Below, in pieces: positions 1 to 11,987 of a DNA stretch of 64,000 nucleotides. How positions within the stretch are numbered: position 1 is the first letter of the stretch; each line of letters opens with the position of its first letter. Made by a program: the position numbers and the translations under genes. The stretch comes from Arenicola marina (lineage: Eukaryota; Annelida; Polychaeta; Arenicolidae): contig OZ025257.1 in assembly GCA_964019135.1 (NCBI GenBank), forward strand, positions 22,614,352 through 22,678,351, read 5' to 3'. The notes beneath the pieces are model-generated. The model was not told the DNA's origin and made no database searches. It was given only the letters and a program-made list of their open reading frames with translations.

Positions 1-1194
1 CATATGTCGCGGTTAAGAAACTATTCAGAGAGGCAACGCGACGCTCCCGTGAGAACATATCAACATCATCAAAGTCGCATAAATGTACATAGATATAAAG
101 GGAACCCCTATGCGATTCCCCAGATAATATCTAAAAGCATTTCCCGAAATTTATAAAATCAGATTCAGGCCACCAGAGACACTGCCAAATGACCCGTCTA
201 ACAAGAAAACAAGTATAAACAGAACAAAAGGCCTACATGAGGAAAAAAGACCTACGTGACCTGCCCAAAGCTAGATAAAAGGCGCCATCCGGTAACTTGA
301 TATATGCCGACCCTGTCACGTGAGATTGGAAATATGAGGGTGAACCTTAGCTGGAAACAGGTCTGAAGAGGCACGGGGTGTCCATGGCAACGAGGGAAGC
401 CGCGCGCTTTGCCGTCACCATGAGAACAACAGACCGCTCTGTGGCAGTGGTCGCCCTCTCACAGTTCACGGATTGTGGGAGGGTTGGGAACTTCCAGGAA
501 AACATAATCGCATTGCTTGGAGGGAGCCAGGGCGAACGGAGGGGGAAGGGTGGGGAGGTATGGGCACGGGTGTCAATAGAAATTATCCCTCCGCCCCAGG
601 TAATGAATTATATCAGCCCATCCCCACCTTTCCTTCCCTCGTGGGAGTCTGTTTCACCTGAAACAGCGGTCACCAGTCTGGGGTGTGACGTCATGATTTG
701 CTCATTTCTTATTGGTCCACAATTGGGTCGGTTACTTTGCCGACTAGATAGTATTTAGTATCTAGTAGATACATTAATGTTTCTCTGACCTCATTTGCCA
801 AAGGAACATAACACCCAGAGTATGTAGGGAAAAAGGAGGTAACCGAAGACCGTGGCACCGTAATCATAAATCCCACTTGGAAACTTTGGTTTTCCAGGCA
901 AGCAAACTGAACAGAATAATGTAAATCGTCAAAATCGTTTTCAGAAGAGAAATGTGCCAACAATGGGGCAACTCATAGCTTCAGACATTCTAAACAATGA
1001 TACAAAGGGAATGAGAAGAAATGTAGAAGGGAGTTGAAGGGAGTCAATTAAAATACTCAACATTGTTTGGTGAGTGAGTTCCAAACGCTAATCTCGATGT
1101 CAAGCCTGCCTGGCATATTAGGTGGATGAAGCTAGCCTAGTTAGGTATATATACATATGTGCCGCCCAAATGAAAAAAATCGCCTTTTTTTCTA
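1..1194. other. intergenic, no gene seen
   Basis: I see no conserved protein, splice pattern or RNA gene here. The short open frames at 378-963 have no recognisable family and no splice context. Confidence 0.6.
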
Positions 1195-1655
1195 ACAATC
1201 CATCTAATGTAAAATTATCAAAATTGCAGCTCTTGACTAATGAAAATTTATCAAAATTGCAGCTCTTGACATGAAAATTTATCAAAATTGCAGCTCTTGA
1301 CTAAAGAGAATTTATCAAAATTGTAGCTCTTGACTAATGAAAATTGATCAAAATTGCAGCTCTTGACTAATGAAAATTTATCAAAATTGCAGCTTTTGAC
1401 TAATGAAAATTTATCAAAATTGCAGCTCTTGACTAATGAAAATTGATCAAAATTGCAGCTCTTGACAAATGAAAATTGATCAAAATTGCAGCTCTTGACT
1501 AATGAAAATTGATCAAAATTGCAGTTCTTGACTACTGAAAATTTATCAAAATTGCAGCTTTTGACTAATAAAAATGTATCAAACTTGCAGCTCTTGACAA
1601 ATGAAAATTTTTCAAAATTGCAGCTCTTGACTAATTAAAATTTATTAAAATTGCA
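1195..1655 (+). repeat. 33-bp minisatellite, about 14 copies
   Basis: Tandem copies of an AT-rich unit of about 33 bp, recognisable by the core ATCAAAATTGCAGCTCTTGA followed by CTAATGAAA. Unit length varies slightly because some copies lack part of the spacer. No coding sense is visible. Confidence 0.93.
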
Positions 1656-1905
1656 GTTCTTTATATATTCCAGTTGATATCAAATTCTTCAAGTCGATTT
1701 ACGTTTGCCTGTTGGCTTGCCATGTTGAGGATGCGGTGTGAGATGGAGTGGTGTGGGGGAGGCCTCGTCGAGGTGGAGGTCGGGAACAACGGGTGGAGAT
1801 TCCATAGGTTGCCTGAGGGAATGAGGCGTATCTCGGTGAACGGCTGATAGCATAACGCACCCCGCCCTGTCACACACCAACGCCGGCCACGACCACGTCA
1901 TGACG

Positions 1906-4900
1906 CAGACCCCAGGCTTATAGCGGATCAGGACAGACCCAGGCTTATAGCGGATCAGGACAGACCCCAGGCTTTAGGCGGATGAGGACAGACCCCAGGC
2001 TTATGGCGGATCAGGACAGACCCCAGGCTTACTGCGGATTAGGACAGACCCCAGGCTTATAGCGGATCAGGACAGACCCCAGGCTTTAGGCGGATCAGGA
2101 CAGACCCCAGGCTTATAGCGGATCAGGACAGACTCCAGGCTTATAGCGGATCAGGACAGACCCCAGGCTTATAGCGGATCCATACAGACCCCAGGCTTAC
2201 ATCGGATCAGGACAGACCCCAGGCTTACATCGGATTAGGACAGACCCCAGGCTTACTGCGGATTAGGACAAACCCCAGGCTTATAGCGGATCAGGACAGA
2301 CCCCAGGCTTATAGCGGATCAGGACAGACCCCAGGCTTATAGCGGATCCATACAGACCCCAGGCTTATAGTGGATCAGGACAGACCCCAGGCTTATAGCG
2401 GATCAGAACAGACCCCAGGCTTATAGCGGATCAGGACAGACCTCAGGCTTTAGGCGGATGAGGACAGACCCCAGGCTTATGGCGGATCAGGACAGACCCC
2501 TATGCTTACGGCGGATCAGGACAGACCCCAGGCTTATAGCGGATCAGGACAGACCCCAGGCTTATAGCGGATCCATACAGACCCCAGGCTTATATTGGAT
2601 CAGGACAGACCCCAGGCTTATAGCGGATCAGAACAGACCCCAGGCTTATAGCGGATCAGGACAGACCTCAGGCTTTAGGCGGATGAGGACAGACCCCAGG
2701 CTTATGGCGGATCAGAACAGAGCCCTATGCTTACGGCGGATCAGGACAGACCCCAGGCTTACATCGGATCAGGACAGACCCCAGGCTTACATCGGATTAG
2801 GACAGACCCCAGGCTTACTGCGTATCAGGACAGACCCCAGGCTTATAGCGGATCCATACAGACCCCAGGCTTATAGTGGATCAGGACAGACCCCAGGCTT
2901 ATAGCGGATCAGAACAGACCCCAGGCTTATAGCGGATCAGGACAGACCTCAGGCTTTAGGCGGATGAGGACAGACCCCAGGCTTATGGCGGATCAGGACA
3001 GACCCCTATGCTTACGGCGGATCAGGACAGACCCCAGGCTTACATCGGATCAGGACAGACCCCAGGCTTACATCGGATTAGGACAGACCCCAGGCTTACT
3101 GCGTATCAGGACAGACCCCAAGCTTATAGCGGATCAGGACAGACCCCAGGCTTATAGCGGATCAGGGCAGACCCCAGGCTTATAGCGGATCAGGTCAGAC
3201 CTCAGGCTTATAGCTGATCAGGACAGACCCCAGGCTTATAGCGGATCCATACAGACCCCAGGCTTACATCGGATCAGGACAGACCCCAGGCTTACATCGG
3301 ATTATTACAGACCCCAGGCTTACTGCGGATCAGGACAGACCCCAGGCTTATAGCCGATCAGGACAGACCCCAGGCTTATAGCGGATCAGGACAGACCCCA
3401 GGCTTTAGGCCGATGAGGACAGACCCCAGGCTTATGACGGATCAGGACAGACCCCTATGCTTACGTCGGATCAGGACAGACCCCAGGCTTACATCGGATC
3501 AGGACAGACCCCAGGCTTACATCGGATTAGGACAGCCCCCAAGCTTAGTGCGGATCAGGACAGACCCCAGGCTTACTGCGGATCAGGACAGACCCCAGGC
3601 TTATAGCGGATCAGGACAGACCCCAGGCTTATAGCGGATCAGGACAGACCCCAGGCTTATAGCGGATCCATACAGGCCCCAGGCTTTAGGCGGATCAGGA
3701 CAGACCCCAGGCTTATAGCGGATCAGGACAGACTCCAGGCTTATAGCGGATCAGGACAGACCCCAGGCTTATAGCGGATCCATACAGACCCCAGGCTTAC
3801 ATCGGATCAGGACAGACCCCAGGCTTACATCGGATTAGGACAGACCCCAGGCTTACTGCGGATTAGGACAGACCCCAGGCTTATAGCGGATCAGGACAGA
3901 CCCCAGGCTTATAGCGGATCAGGACAGACCCCAGGCTTATAGCGGATCCATACAGACCCCAGGCTTATAGTGGATCAGGACAGACCCCAGGCTTATAGCG
4001 GATCAGAACAGACCCCAGGCTTATAGCGGATCAGGACAGACCTCAGGCTTTAGGCGGATGAGGACAGACCCCAGGCTTATGGCGGATCAGGACAGACCCC
4101 TATGCTTACGGCGGATCAGGACAGACCCCAGGCTTATAGCGGATCAGGACAGACCCCAGGCTTATAGCGGATCCATACAGACCCCAGGCTTATAGTGGAT
4201 CAGGACAGACCCCATGCCTATAGCGGATCAGAACAGACCCCAGGCTTATAGCGGATCAGGACAGACCTCAGGCTTTAGGCGGATGAGGACAGACCCCAGG
4301 CTTATGGCGGATCAGGACAGACCCCTATGCTTACGGCGGATCAGGACAGACCCCAGGCTTACATCGGATCAGAACAGACCCCAGGCTTACATCGGATTAG
4401 GACAGACCCCAGGCTTACTGCGTATCAGGACAGACCCCAGGCTTATAGCGGATCCATACAGACCCCAGGCTTATAGTGGATCAGGACAGACCCCAGGCTT
4501 ATAGCGGATCAGAACAGACCCCAGGCTTATAGCGGATCAGGACAGACCTCAGGCTTTAGGCGGATGAGGACAGACCCCAGGCTTATGGCGGATCAGGACA
4601 GACCCCTATGCTTACGGCGGATCAGGACAGACCCCAGGCTTACATCGGATCAGGACAGACCCCAGGCTTACATCGGATTAGGACAGACCCCAGGCTTACT
4701 GCGTATCAGGACAGACCCCAGGCTTATAGCGGATCAGGACAGACCCCAGGCTTATAGCGGATCAGGGCAGACCCCAGGCTTATAGCGGATCAGGACAGAC
4801 CCCAGGCTTATAGCGGATCCATACAGGCCCCATGCTTTAGGCGGATCAGGACAGACCCCAGGCTTATAGCGGATCCATACAGGCCCCACGCTTTAGGCGG

Positions 4901-5118
4901 ATCAGGACAGACCCCAGGCTTATAGCGGATCAGGTCAGACCTCAGGCTTATAGCTGATCAGGACAGACCCCAGGCTTTAGGCGGATCAGGACAGACCCCA
5001 GGCTTTAGGCGGATCAGGACAGACCCCAGGCTTTAGGTGGATCAGGACAGACCGCAGCATAATAACGGACCATGACCGACCCCAGCATAATGACGGACCA
5101 TGACAAACCCCAGCATAA
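1906..5118 (+). repeat. 28-bp minisatellite, about 115 copies
   Basis: A 3.2-kb tandem array of a 28-bp unit built around GGATCAGGACAGACCCCAGG followed by CTTATAGC. Variants have TTTAGGC, TTACATC, TTACTGC or TCCATACAG segments and recur in fixed order, giving higher-order structure: the block near 2,090-3,190 is repeated about 1.6 kb further on (3,690-4,790). The last units (from about 5,045) change to a CATAATGACGGACCATGAC variant that also occurs at 8,684-8,790. Since 28 is not a multiple of 3, the apparent short open frames are by-products. Confidence 0.95.
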
Positions 5119-5639
5119 TCAGAGATCGTGTAGTATGAGATATCCAACTCCGTTACGTCACAATGGTATTTTGCGTGACACGCCGCTCCGCAGCGCCGCG
5201 ATGCGGCACTGCTGCTGAACTAAACGGGCCGCATGATAAACATACTGAAATTGGTGTATTTACCACCGGGTTTTCACCGTGATATATCCGGTAAAATATA
5301 TAATTCTTATAGGATAATGTAGCACCACACATCTGTTAATTACATACAGGTCGATTCCTTACCAAAACAAAAACATAACACGGAAATGTTACAGAAACAA
5401 GTACCTGGGGTCTCAGCATTTGTCCCATGCTTAAGTCTCGACGCGTCACACAAACGGGTTAGCTTGGGTCTTTTTGAGGGGTTGGAAGGGGGGGGGGGTA
5501 TAATTTTCGTTTATTAATTATTGTTTTGAATTTTTTCTTTTTGATATTTTCATGATTATTAATGTCTGCATTTTGTTCTGTTCGCATGTAAATCTCTCCG
5601 GAGTCAATTGCACTAATCTTGGGAAGATAAGCAAATGCA
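5119..5639. other. array flank, no gene seen
   Basis: Begins with a sequence (AGAGATCGTGTAGTATGAGA then TATCCAACTC) that resembles the reverse complement of 8,640-8,675 and the terminal repeat of the element at 6,661-8,022. A G run lies near 5,488-5,498. No gene is visible. Confidence 0.5.
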
Positions 5640-6105
5640 AAATTGTCTTCATATCCATTTTATTATAATTCTACATATATATTCACTTTCTTATAATTCC
5701 AGATATATATGCACTTTCTTATAATTCCAGGTATATATGCACTTTATTATAATTCTAAATGTATATTCACTTCCTTTCCACAAATAAATTCACTTTCTTA
5801 TAATTCCACATATATATGCACTTTCTTATAATTCCAGATATATATGCACATTATTATAATTCCAAATATATATTCACTTCCTTTCCACAAATAAATTAAC
5901 TTTCCTATAATTCCAGATAGATATGCACTTTCTTATAATTCCAGATATATATGCACTTTATTATAATTCTAAATATATATTCACTTCCTTTCCACAAATA
6001 AATTAACTTTCTTATAATTCCAGATATGTATGCACTTTCTTATAATTCCAGATATATATGCACTTCATTATAATGCCACAAAAATATGCACTTTATTATA
6101 ATTCC
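5640..6105 (+). repeat. 28-bp AT-rich minisatellite
   Basis: About 16 degenerate copies of a 28-bp unit with core TTATAATTCCAGATATATAT followed by GCACTTTC. Some copies carry a CCACAAATAAATT variant. Confidence 0.9.
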
Positions 6106-6655
6106 GCCCCCCTCAATCGGGGCATGAATTACCCCCGCCTCCCCCCAGTCATTTCTTTTAACCTTCTCAAAATTCAATGCCACTTTTGAACATCTTGAAT
6201 CCGCCCTGAATTCATATCAAGGTGATTTGAAAAAATACACAGAATGCATTTCTAGCCTCGGTATGCTATTTAACAGGGACTTCAGTATTTTGACATAATC
6301 AAGCTGTAAATGTATCTCTTGTAATGAAAGCATTAATTACTCCTATATAAATAATATCGAATGTGAATTTCAAACGCCACCTCAAAATGTGAACATGTTT
6401 TGAGGAAATATTTTGGAAGTAATATATATCGTTCGTTCTTCCATGTAAAGGTGAACCATTGTTTCAGCACAGCTCACATATTACTCACGCCTAACGTTTA
6501 CTTCTATAATACATTTCATGCGCTCTTACATGGAAGATGGACCTATATATCTGGACAAACCAATCTCATAATTCATAAAATGTGTGCCACTTTCATACTC
6601 CAATCTAGCCTCGGGAGATATACTTCGTTGGACATGACATGCTAAACTATGTACA
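6106..6655. other. intergenic, no gene seen
   Basis: AT-rich sequence with no recognisable gene. A third THAP exon (see 8,103-8,569) could have been expected on the minus strand in this direction, but I did not find one. Confidence 0.45.
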
Positions 6656-7143
6656 TGAAATCAAAGATTGTCTAGAGTAAGATCTCCAACTCGCGCGTCT
6701 GCCTATGGCCGAAATGTTACAAACGAGTTGTGGCGCCAACCTACCGGTGGGGATGCTATATTCCAGTCGGATAACTGATACGCGCTGGTACCTACCAGAC
6801 GAGCGAAAGACACGTAACAAACATGTTAAGCTTACCTTATCGATCGAGAATTAAGTTACCTCCATAATATTGACAAAAACATACATTCTACCCATTCTAG
6901 TGTCCTTATTGAAAGTTATCAAGTCTGAAGTCAACAGTGAAATGTAATCAAACGAACCCACGGCCGCGGGGCAGACATGTAACATTGTGAGTGTTCTGAC
7001 TTTAGTCCGAGGCTTAGATCTTACTTAGATCTAGTTAGAATCACAAATTAGAATCGAGAATCTCTTTAAAATCGTGACAAATGTGAGAAGGACCACCTTT
7101 TTCAAAAAAATAGCAAATTTTTCGACCAATAAAGGTAAAAAAA

Positions 7144-7490
7144 GCGGTGTTCGCCTTCGTCGGGAATTGAACGCACAACCTTAGGGCCCCTGAGGGGGGG
7201 TAGCCATGTCGCGTGTCGATTTTAAGAAAAAGGTCCATGTCGCGTGTCGATTTTAAGAAAAAGTCCATGTCGCGTGTCGATTTTAAGAAAAGGTCCATGT
7301 CGCGTGTCGATTTTAAGAAAAGGTCCATGTCGCGTGTCGCTAAGTCTTATGTCGCATGTCGATTCTAAGACAACCCCAATGTCGCGTTGTCGATTTTAAA
7401 AATCGCCGTGTCGCCGTGTCGAAAAAGCCCCTATGGGGCCCTAACCTTGCGATCAAAAGAGACACGTCTTACCAACTGCGCTATTGGGCT
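7144..7490 (-). repeat. tRNA-derived SINE head, split by an insertion
   Basis: Read on the minus strand, 7,490-7,443 gives a tRNA-like 5' half (AATAGCGCAGTTGGTAAGAC is the A box; an anticodon-arm-like CTCTTTTGATC follows). The 3' half, with the B box GCGTTCAATTCCC, lies at 7,182-7,144. The halves rejoin at the AACCTT duplication once the 260-bp insert is removed. The acceptor stem does not pair well, so this is a SINE head or tRNA pseudogene rather than a working tRNA. Confidence 0.75.
7183..7442. mobile_element. 260-bp TIR element carrying a minisatellite
   Basis: Flanked by AACCTT on both sides (7,177-7,182 and 7,443-7,448), with short inverted ends AGGGCCCC..AGGGG. The inside is mostly about seven copies of a 30-bp unit with core CATGTCGCGTGTCGATTTTA. 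It interrupts the tRNA-like sequence exactly at the duplicated AACCTT, which makes the insertion unambiguous. No coding capacity. Confidence 0.85.
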
Positions 7491-8102
7491 TCACGTCGAC
7501 TTGCTGTGTTTGAACTATAGTTTGAATACGCATGCTTCTGAATCCATGAACCATTTCTATCTACCCTGCTCATCTGTGTTAGCAGAAACATCTATTTCAG
7601 AGCGGATTTAGAGGTGAAATAGTTCTTTTTTTTTCCATGGAAACCTCGCAAACCAATTCTATTCGGACTGACAATTTAGTTGATAGGCCTATATGCCCTC
7701 CTTGGTTCAATGGTCCAATGACAATGTCACTTTTGTTGACAAAGCTGGAACTGTAAAAGTAGACAAAGACTTGTCCGAAGTTGCTTTACATTTTCTCATC
7801 TTTAGGAAACTTGAAAAAAAACGTCTTTGGATTGTTCTTCCTGCACTTTGTACAGTTAATGGCCGTACAAAAGTCCATGGCAGCGCCAGTTTCTTGCGTC
7901 AGTTACGCCGGCGTCCATTGCCACGGAGCCTGAAGTAGCATCCCGACCGCTAGATGGCGCATTGCACGAATGTGCACGCAGTGAACGCGCGAGTTAGAGA
8001 TCTTACTCTAGACAATCTTTGATGAAATGACCCACTGACATGTATCAGTGTATGTGACAACAATTTATCAAACCATTTTCAATATTAATTTAAGTTTCTT
8101 AC

Positions 8103-8569
8103 CAAGCGTTTCTTGTCAGTAGCATTCATAAACATAATGTCTCCGAAGTGCTCCTGACACACCACACAATTCTTGTATAGATAAGTACCGTCTTTTTTCC
8201 CCCAAGGTCTTCCCTCCTTAAATACTGAACCCATGTTTTTGCACTGAAAAGAAATATTAATAAGGATAGATTCAGATACAACTTACAAATGAATGTGACT
8301 GAAAACATGAGACTTGACAGTTTGTTTATGTGGAATAAAAGCCATATTTTCTTCCATTATCGGTCACTCAGTTTACTGAGTTGACAGCATCAATGAGCAT
8401 TTCAATTTAAGAGTACTTGAACATTTATACTACTTTCTTCTGCCTACCGTAGATAGTCCTTCGGGAAGCGGAAAAAGTGCAAATCAGGTGTGTTTCTTTG
8501 GCAATTGGAACAATTTATTGCCGCACAAAACTTCCCGCTGCCCAGCCAAGCCTTCCGCTTCGCTGCCAT
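8103..8569 (-). CDS. THAP-domain protein, first two exons (partial, frame broken)
   Basis: The THAP zinc finger is a C2CH DNA-binding domain found in transcription regulators and P-element-type transposases. Exon 1 (8,569-8,448, start ATG at 8,569) encodes 40 residues including FCAAINC (first Cys pair) and HFFRFPKDYL. Donor GTAGGC follows in phase 2. Exon 2 (8,243-8,103; acceptor TTTTCAG, donor GTAAGA) continues with AKTWVQYLRREDLGGKK, then in another frame YKNCVVCQEHFGDIMF, the second Cys/His pair. The frame changes within a G5A6 run at about 8,200, so this is either an assembly error in a homopolymer or a decayed gene. Family members usually continue with a NAVPTLF-like segment; no later exon was found. 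A transposon (6,661-8,022) lies in the following intron, and 28-bp repeat units sit just upstream. Host gene or domesticated transposase cannot be decided here. Confidence 0.78.
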
Positions 8570-8639
8570 GATTGTTGATCACTGCGCACGGGAGCATGCA
8601 GTACGGCCGTTTGGGGGAGCCACCGGCGGATGTGCACGG

Positions 8640-8790
8640 TCAAAACGGCCGAGTTGGCTATCTCTACCTTACATAATCTCTGGCATAATGACGGACCACG
8701 ACAGACCCCAGCATAATGACGGATCAGGACAGACCCTAGCATTATGACGGACCATGACAGACCCCAGCATAATGGCGGACCATATCCGCC
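8640..8790. repeat. short 28-bp-type array beside a TIR-like sequence
   Basis: Four to five units of the CATAATGACGGACCATGACA type (8,684-8,790), the same variant that ends the large array at 5,045-5,118. On one side (8,640-8,680) lies GCCAACTCGG/AGAGATTATGTAAGG-type sequence, matching the flank of that array in reverse orientation. Lies just upstream of the THAP start codon. Confidence 0.75.
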
Positions 8791-8799
8791 ACAAAGAAT

Positions 8800-11110
8800 C
8801 CAGAACGAAAAACACAAAAACAGCATTGTAGTTGTACAGTTTGGTGTTGTGTCACCGATCGCAAGTCGCAAGAACAACAATTGGTGACAGCGGCATTACT
8901 AACAACTGCGCAGCAGCTCATGGCGGAAATGTTACCATTTCACCAGGACTCCATCGAGGTAAAGTAGCTATGTCTTCCACAATAGGGCCCTAAACAATTA
9001 CGAAACGATCGATATATACCGGTAATCATAAAGAAAATGATATCTAAAACTGGCCGAAGTTAAGACATTTTAATATTACAAAGACTGCATCTATTGTAAA
9101 CAACGGATACCTTTATTACATTATGACAAAAATATAACCAATACACCCTTATTGTTGAGATTACTCTCAGCGCCAAGCGGCAACAAATACAGATAATATC
9201 CTTGTACTGATATTGGTAAATAAAATACGAATGTGACCTGGGTGCAAAGACCTTTGTTCATAACATTTTATCGTCTCAAAACCAAACACGAGACTTTGGT
9301 TCGGTAAACACAACTAATGAAAAAAAAGCTTTCAATAAACAGAACAACATTTCGCTTTGGTGGAATAAAACGAGAAATACAAGTTGCGCGAGTAAGAGAA
9401 GCAGGCGAGAAGAATCCGATATGTACCGGCCGGAATGAAGCGAGTTGGCTCATGTTTTACATGCGTGAACACGGGTTTAGTGCCTGTAACCGTAGGCTGA
9501 ATAACGATGGGAGACCGAGGAACAATTTGGCGTTAACAGTCCGGTAACCGCTATGGCTACAGAGTAGAAACCGAGCCAGACCCATCTCTCACTCGGCAGT
9601 AAATACGTCACAAATATTCATTACTGAACGACGAGCTTAATATAACAATGAAACAACACGAGCTTTCATGGCAATAGAAACAACAGAGCTAATATATCGA
9701 AAAGCTGGTAAAGCAGTAACATACCCGTCCTGGCAGATACGTCAATGCTACATTCCAAGTTATTCACGACCGGTCCAACAATATAGAAAATAGGATTCCA
9801 GCGATTCTGACGCAGGTACGTCATGCGTCATTTGTCGCACAACAATGAAGCATTTAATTGAACTGTGAGGGGACATAGCATTATAAATAAATGGTGAGCA
9901 GACTACGCAATATTTCACTTTAATTATTGTCCCATTTTTCTTCGGATGTCCCATAGTTTTCAGGAGCTCTGAGACCCTCGGGCTCACCCACTGGCATACC
10001 TTGCGTTTTTATGCAGACACACTGTACAGTCATTTATCTCGTTTTGGTACGATCAGCGAGGTAATTATGCTAAGCAATACAGTTTAAATGTATCTAATTA
10101 AACGGTTGTCGCGATGTCCATAAAATTGCAATGCCCCGTGTAATTATTATACATGATTGTTGAATGTAAAACAACGTTTCTAGGTGACCACGCATTTCGT
10201 AGACTATGTTGCTAGGCGACCCGGTATCTAGGCGACAACGTGCTAGGCGTCTACAATGCTAAGCGACTACGCGTCTAGACGACCACATGTCTAGACAAGC
10301 AAAGGTAATATACATTGGTCCGCAGATGATTAGGTTGCAGTAAAATTCTTCTTATAATCTAAGCCAACCATGTAAACAGATACGCATACCACACGAGACC
10401 GTTAACGCGTAGAAAGTGTTACATTCGCATTGAGATAGACCCTGTGTCAGTCAGTTTGATAGAGAGTTAAAAACACGGTTTTAGGCAATGAAAAAATAAG
10501 ATTTTGATTAAAGACTCTCAGAGAATAAACGACACACCAACTGAGTAAAATAATTGTAAAGAATACGTGTCTAAATAAACAAAATAACAAGCACCGGAAA
10601 TAGAGAGTAAATGAATGAAGTCGAAAATGCAGCAATTCTCCAAAATGACAATCACATAAGCACCTAATGACCCCACCTTACATTCATATGTTAATATGCT
10701 GCGTAAGCTTAGTTCTAGAAAACAGCATTTGAAGCTTTAAATTGTTACTTCAAACTGTCTAAATACACCCATAGGAGTGCATCCTTTTTACTCATGATAA
10801 TACTCATCCTTTAATATGAGGTCATCAAACTATTTACTCTTTGATACTATGTTAACGAAACTCGAGTTCCACATTTTTCATACAAATAAATATGTGAGTA
10901 CATCTATCTCAAATATTAGACCGGACTGATAAAGATGTGGTCAAAAGACGTTTTTCACATGATTCTCCACCCAAACCGCAAGGAATGTTGGGAAGGAATC
11001 GACGTGTCCCTTGGTCCTCAATTACCTCATCACGTTGTCGCTCCTTCCAGTGGCGAGAGTTTGTGCTATAGTATCACATCAATGAGAGAATGTGAGCAGT
11101 GGCCTATTTG
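8800..11110. other. intergenic, no gene seen
   Basis: No gene recognised. A small cluster of degenerate 16-18-bp repeats with core CTAGGCGAC lies at about 10,178-10,300. The rest is unique AT-rich DNA. Confidence 0.5.
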
Positions 11111-11117
11111 ACGTACA

Positions 11118-11212
11118 CAGTTCAGCCGGCTACGCGGCTTAGTCGGCTAAAATCGCCCATCGTTTACATGGTAACCTCAGCCCACTAAGCCCCGTAGTCG
11201 GCTAAACTGCTT
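11118..11212. mobile_element. small inverted-repeat (MITE-like) element
   Basis: CAGTTCAGCCGGCTACGCGG at the left is matched in reverse by the right end (read on minus: CAGTTTAGCCGACTACGGGG), about 30 bp per arm around a short loop containing TTTACATGG. No clear target-site duplication was identified. Confidence 0.5.
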
Positions 11213-11394
11213 ATAAGTTCGTGAAATCCGCCACAGGGCTACGAACAGTTGACATGTGTTATTATCAACCAGAGTACCAACCATATCATGTCATCAAAAG
11301 CAGCGAAAGGATAACTAATATTTTTCATCCTCTACAACCGGTGACGTCACCGATGGCGAGGTAGCTCCACCCTCGTTTTCGTCTTCCACAATAA

Positions 11395-11610
11395 GTGGCG
11401 CCACCGATGTGGGTGTGGCTCAGCCTTCGTCCTTGTTTTCCTCGCTGGGTGGCGCCACCGGCGTCGGCTCATCTCAGCCCTCGTTTTCGTCCTTCTCGCT
11501 GGGTGGCGCTACCGGTGTCAGCGCATCTCGGCCCTCATTTTTGTGCGCCTCGCTAGGTGGCGCTACCAGTATCGGCGCGTCTCAGCCCTCGTTTTCGTCC
11601 GCCTCGATAG
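11395..11610 (+). repeat. 54-bp minisatellite, about 4 copies
   Basis: Tandem 54-bp unit (TGGGTGGCGCCACCGGCGTC at its start). The length is a multiple of 3, so a 96-residue frame (11,409-11,699) stays open, with a GGAT..SQPSF repeat. There is no conserved domain or splice support, so I read it as non-coding. Confidence 0.85.
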
Positions 11611-11784
11611 GCGTGTTATGTAGGTCATGCAGTAGGCGTTCCTCCCTCATCAGCGTCACTTTCTGGAACGGTGATATTATTGATAACAGATATATTTAGC
11701 ATCCTCCTTATGGTGTTGTGGGTTTAATTACATTCATTACGTTATCGAATGTACCAGTTTTCAGTAACTGACCCTAACCTTCCT

Positions 11785-11915
11785 AGTCACCGATCGTAAC
11801 TTCCTCAGTCACTGATCGTAACTTTCTCAGTCACTGATCGTAACTTTCTCAGTCACTGATCGTAACTTCCTCAGTCACTGATCGTAACTTCCTCAGTCAC
11901 TGATCGTAACTTTCT
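11785..11915 (+). repeat. 22-bp minisatellite, 6-7 copies
   Basis: Unit TCAGTCACTGATCGTAACTT plus CC or TC, lying immediately 3' of the stop codon of the minus-strand nucleotidase gene, probably in or beyond its 3' UTR. Confidence 0.9.
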
Positions 11916-11987
11916 CAGTCCGGCAAATATTTTACCAACATCGTCCCAATACCAAATACTCGTATTTATCTGAATTCAAGGACCACT

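Larger units (their letters stand above)
6661..8022. mobile_element. TIR DNA transposon, non-autonomous, 1.36 kb
   Basis: The two ends are inverted copies of a 37-bp sequence (6,661-6,697 and 7,986-8,022; TCAAAGATTGTCTAGAGTAA then GATCTCCAACTCGCGCG) with one or two mismatches. Both sides carry the direct repeat TGAAA (6,656-6,660 and 8,023-8,027), as expected for a 5-bp target-site duplication. No transposase is encoded. The interior holds a tRNA-derived SINE that was split by another insertion. The element lies in the presumed intron just downstream of THAP exon 2. The superfamily is not assigned. Confidence 0.88.

Noticed and set aside
378-758. 126-aa open frame near the window start
   Set aside because: No recognisable domain, no splice context, overlapping frames in the same stretch.
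1906-5118. CRISPR-like regular repeats
   Set aside because: Units are directly adjacent with no unique spacers, and the genome is eukaryotic.
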